From Paradesulfitobacterium ferrireducens (lineage in GTDB: Bacteria > Bacillota > Desulfitobacteriia > Desulfitobacteriales > Desulfitobacteriaceae), in assembly GCF_017310645.1 (NCBI RefSeq), contig NZ_JAFLRH010000022.1:1-64000 (forward strand): a DNA stretch of 64,000 nt. Direction: 5' to 3'. The notes beneath the pieces are model-generated. The model searched no databases. It was not told the DNA's origin and worked only from the letters and a program-made list of their open reading frames with translations. Positions within the stretch are counted from its first letter, which is position 1; each line of letters starts with the position of its first letter. Both the position numbers and the translations under genes were made by a program. Below are positions 61,937 through 64,000 of this stretch, in pieces.

Positions 61937-62803
61937 ATGCAATCATTTGAGTTTGTAGTTCCGTCCTCCCTGAATGAGGTTTGCACACTACTGGCTGCGG
62001 AAGGAGATGCCTGCAAGGTCGTCGCCGGGGGAACGGACATAGTGCCTGCTCTGCGGGAGAATAAACTGGTCGGGGTGACCAAATTGATTGATATTCGCCG
62101 CCGTCCCGAACTGCGCGGCATCAAACGGACGCATCATGGCTTGTGGATCGGAGCAGCCACCACTCACAGTGAAATTGTGAATTCTCCCCAGGTTCAAAGT
62201 CAATGGTCTCTGTTGGCAGAAGCGTGTAGGCAAGTGGGAAGCAAACAAATCAGAAATTTGGCCACACTTGGCGGAAATGTCGCCAATGCCTCACCGGCCG
62301 CCGACAGTATTCCGGCCCTTCTTTGCCTCGATGCCAAAGTATCCTTGCTGTCCACTCGGGGAAAACGGCAAGTTGCTTTACAAGACTATTTACAGGAAAA
62401 GAAGCTTGCGAGCAAAGGGTGGGAGCTGATTGAAGGATTTGTTCTGCCTGAACCTCTTCCCAATATTTTGACTAAATTTATTAAAGTGGCCCGGCGGCAA
62501 GCTATGGCAATTTCCCGTCTCAGTTTGGCGGTAGTGATTCAATTACAAGGGGATCAGATTCACTACGCCCGTTTGGTTCCGGGGGCCATGCTATCGGTTA
62601 CCCATCGCCTGGAAAGTGTGGAGAAATATTTAATGGGGGAAAAACTGAGTCCAGAACTAAGTGCCTCAGCGGCTAAACTGGCCTGCGAAAGCGTCATCGC
62701 CGAAACAGGTATGCGTCCTTCCTTTGCCTACAAGTTACCGGTGCTCGAAGGTTTAATCAAAAAGGTGCTCGATCAATTTCAAGAGGAGGTCACCCATGGC
62801 TAA
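61937..62803 (+). CDS. xanthine dehydrogenase family FAD-binding subunit
   Basis: FAD subunit of 288 aa. VVAGGTDIVPALRENKL is the FAD pyrophosphate loop and NLATLGGNVANASPAADSIP the second FAD motif. The C-terminal CO_deh_flav_C domain follows (about 185-285). ATG 61937 follows GGAGGTGA and starts 6 bp after the Mo subunit. It overlaps the FeS subunit gene by 8 bp. It passes electrons from the FeS subunit to NAD or another acceptor. Confidence 0.9.
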   Translation: MQSFEFVVPSSLNEVCTLLAAEGDACKVVAGGTDIVPALRENKLVGVTKLIDIRRRPELRGIKRTHHGLWIGAATTHSEIVNSPQVQSQWSLLAEACRQVGSKQIRNLATLGGNVANASPAADSIPALLCLDAKVSLLSTRGKRQVALQDYLQEKKLASKGWELIEGFVLPEPLPNILTKFIKVARRQAMAISRLSLAVVIQLQGDQIHYARLVPGAMLSVTHRLESVEKYLMGEKLSPELSASAAKLACESVIAETGMRPSFAYKLPVLEGLIKKVLDQFQEEVTHG

Positions 62804-63275
62804 GAAAAAATTGCGCCTTACGGTGAATGGTCACCGGATTGAGAAAGACGTGGAAGAATCCATGCGTCTGCTCGATGTGTTGCGGGAAGAGCTGTTTCTG
62901 ACGGGAACCAAAGAAGGCTGCGGGATTGGCGAATGCGGAGCCTGCACAGTTGTCCTGGACGGTAAAGCGGTGAATTCCTGTATGGTCTTGGCGTTATCGG
63001 CCGATGGGGGAATCGTGGAGACCGTGGAGGGATTAGGCAGCCGGAGTAAACTTCATCCAGTTCAAGAAGCCTTCCTGGATCATCATGCCCTGCAGTGCGG
63101 CTTCTGTACTCCGGGTATGCTGATGAGCGCCAAAGCGTTACTCGATGAAAACTCCAATCCTTCGGAAGAGGAGATCAAAGAAGCTATTTCGGGTAACCTT
63201 TGCCGGTGTACCGGCTATGTTCAGATTGTGGATGCCATTAAAGATGCGGCCGGCCGGCGAAATAATTTAGGATAA
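62796..63275 (+). CDS. xanthine dehydrogenase family 2Fe-2S subunit
   Basis: FeS subunit of 159 aa with two 2Fe-2S clusters. GCGIGECGACTVVLDGKAVN binds the plant-type cluster, and CGFCTPGM with GNLCRCTGY binds the second cluster near the Mo site. ATG 62796 follows AGAGGAGG and overlaps the FAD gene. It completes the Mo-FAD-FeS set and may also serve the orphan Mo subunit at 43156. Confidence 0.92.
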   Translation: MAKKKLRLTVNGHRIEKDVEESMRLLDVLREELFLTGTKEGCGIGECGACTVVLDGKAVNSCMVLALSADGGIVETVEGLGSRSKLHPVQEAFLDHHALQCGFCTPGMLMSAKALLDENSNPSEEEIKEAISGNLCRCTGYVQIVDAIKDAAGRRNNLG

Positions 63276-63288
63276 GGAGGTCACCGCT

Positions 63289-63393
63289 ATGGATCCCAGT
63301 AATTTTTATGCGGCGGCGCTTCCTTATGGCCTCATTTGTAGAAATCCTACTTTAAGAAATTCGGGAAGGAAAATGGCAAACAATATATTTTAG
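63289..63393 (+). CDS. possible small protein, 34 aa
   Basis: A 34-codon frame from ATG 63289, directly behind the very strong site AAGGAGGT at 63274. The product begins MDPSNFYAAALPYGLICRN. I recognise no family. The strong ribosome site 13 bp after the FeS subunit suggests a real small gene or the leftover start of a deleted one. Confidence 0.35.
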   Translation: MDPSNFYAAALPYGLICRNPTLRNSGRKMANNIF

Positions 63394-63426
63394 TTATAGC
63401 GCCAACCCGTGAAAGGGGACAGTTCG

Positions 63427-64000
63427 ATGAGCAGAATTGAAATAACAATTAATGGAAATAGGTGGGCTGGGGAACCCGAAGCCGGCGAGACCCTGATGGA
63501 TTTTTTGCGTGATCGCTTGCATTTGACGGGAACCAAATGTGGTTGCCGGACCGGGAATTGCGGCGCGTGTAAAGTTCTTCTCGATGGAAAAGCCGTGAAT
63601 TCTTGTACTCTACTGGTAAAAAATTTAGATGGAAGATCAATAGTAACAATTGAGGGGCTGGCACAGGGCGATAACCTCCATCCTGTCCAACACGCTTTTA
63701 TCGAAACAGGCGCTATCCAGTGTGGATTTTGTACGCCGGGTATGGTTGTGCAGAGTGTAGCGCTTTTGCAAACGAATCCCCGACCTAGTGAAGAAGAGAT
63801 TGTTGCTGCGCTGGGAGATAATTTATGCCGCTGCACCGGGTATGTCAAAATTATTCAGGCTATCCAACGGGCGGCAGGGTTGCTTCAAGGAGATAGTTCC
63901 GGCCAAACGGCGGAGGGAATTGGGGCAGCAGTCCCGGTGATCGATGCGGTGAGCAAAGTGACCGGTAGGCTGAAATACTTAAATGATCTGCATATGCCAG
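63427..64000 (+). CDS. fused FeS-molybdopterin xanthine dehydrogenase-like protein (XdhD-type), cut by window end
   Basis: A partial frame of 191 codons still open at the window edge. Residues 1-155 are a complete two-cluster FeS domain (KCGCRTGNCGACKVLLDG, CGFCTPGM, DNLCRCTGY). After a short linker the sequence reads VIDAVSKVTGRLKYLNDLHM, which is how Mo subunits begin (compare RIDALEKVTGQTKFADDLHL in the gene at 59669). So the FeS and Mo parts are fused, as in E. coli XdhD. ATG 63427 follows AAAGGGGA. It would be the third Mo subunit of the run. Confidence 0.82.
   Translation, partial: MSRIEITINGNRWAGEPEAGETLMDFLRDRLHLTGTKCGCRTGNCGACKVLLDGKAVNSCTLLVKNLDGRSIVTIEGLAQGDNLHPVQHAFIETGAIQCGFCTPGMVVQSVALLQTNPRPSEEEIVAALGDNLCRCTGYVKIIQAIQRAAGLLQGDSSGQTAEGIGAAVPVIDAVSKVTGRLKYLNDLHMP

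Overview
The window looks like chromosomal DNA of an anaerobic Gram-positive, most likely a clostridial member of the Peptococcaceae/Desulfitobacteriaceae group. The grounds are strong AGGAGG-type ribosome sites with frequent GTG/TTG starts, PhoP boxes of the Bacillus/Clostridium kind, Tat-exported molybdenum respiratory enzymes, a MetV/MetF methyl-branch pair and the rimO-pgsA-cinA neighbourhood. This assignment is inference; no rRNA, tRNA or CRISPR was seen.

1-15.3 kb: a tetrathionate-reductase-type respiratory locus. It has two large Tat-exported molybdopterin catalytic subunits (TtrA family; the first is split by one extra G in a G9 run), one four-cluster ferredoxin subunit, two NrfD-type membrane anchors and a TorD-type chaperone. 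An orphan periplasmic binding protein, a Cache-HAMP-PAS sensor kinase and an NtrC-type sigma-54 activator follow. A near-perfect sigma-54 promoter lies before the second catalytic gene, so the regulator pair probably controls it.

15.3-25.4 kb: phosphate starvation. pstSCAB-phoU, a zinc-dependent phospholipase C with an EAL/GGDEF protein downstream, and a chemoreceptor. pstS, the phospholipase gene and the chemoreceptor gene are each preceded by 11-bp-phased TTAACA-type hexamers, as expected of PhoP boxes.

25.7-35.0 kb: a small C1 cluster (FolD-like N-domain protein, MetV, MetF), then housekeeping genes rimO, pgsA, a short FtsH-like protease with a membrane partner, cinA and a DEAD-box RNA helicase.

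35.1-39.2 kb: a 46-codon minus-strand gene, a cytosine-deaminase-like amidohydrolase, an XRE-cupin regulator and an IS1634-type element with a broken transposase.

39.7-64 kb: one long plus-strand run devoted to purine (or related N-heterocycle) uptake and anaerobic breakdown. It holds a BMP-type nucleoside ABC transporter with two binding lipoproteins, three SsnA/8-oxoguanine-deaminase-like amidohydrolases, xanthine-dehydrogenase-family subunits (two separate Mo subunits, FAD, FeS, and a fused FeS-Mo protein cut by the window end), two YgeY-like M20 hydrolases, a YgeW-type carbamoyltransferase, a UbiD-type decarboxylase, two iron-sulfur flavoproteins and a PreA-like flavoprotein with an altered active site. 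The set resembles the E. coli ygeW-ygeY-ssnA-xdhD region but adds a decarboxylase and lacks ygeX, hyuA and carbamate kinase within the window. It is the best candidate here for an undescribed system.
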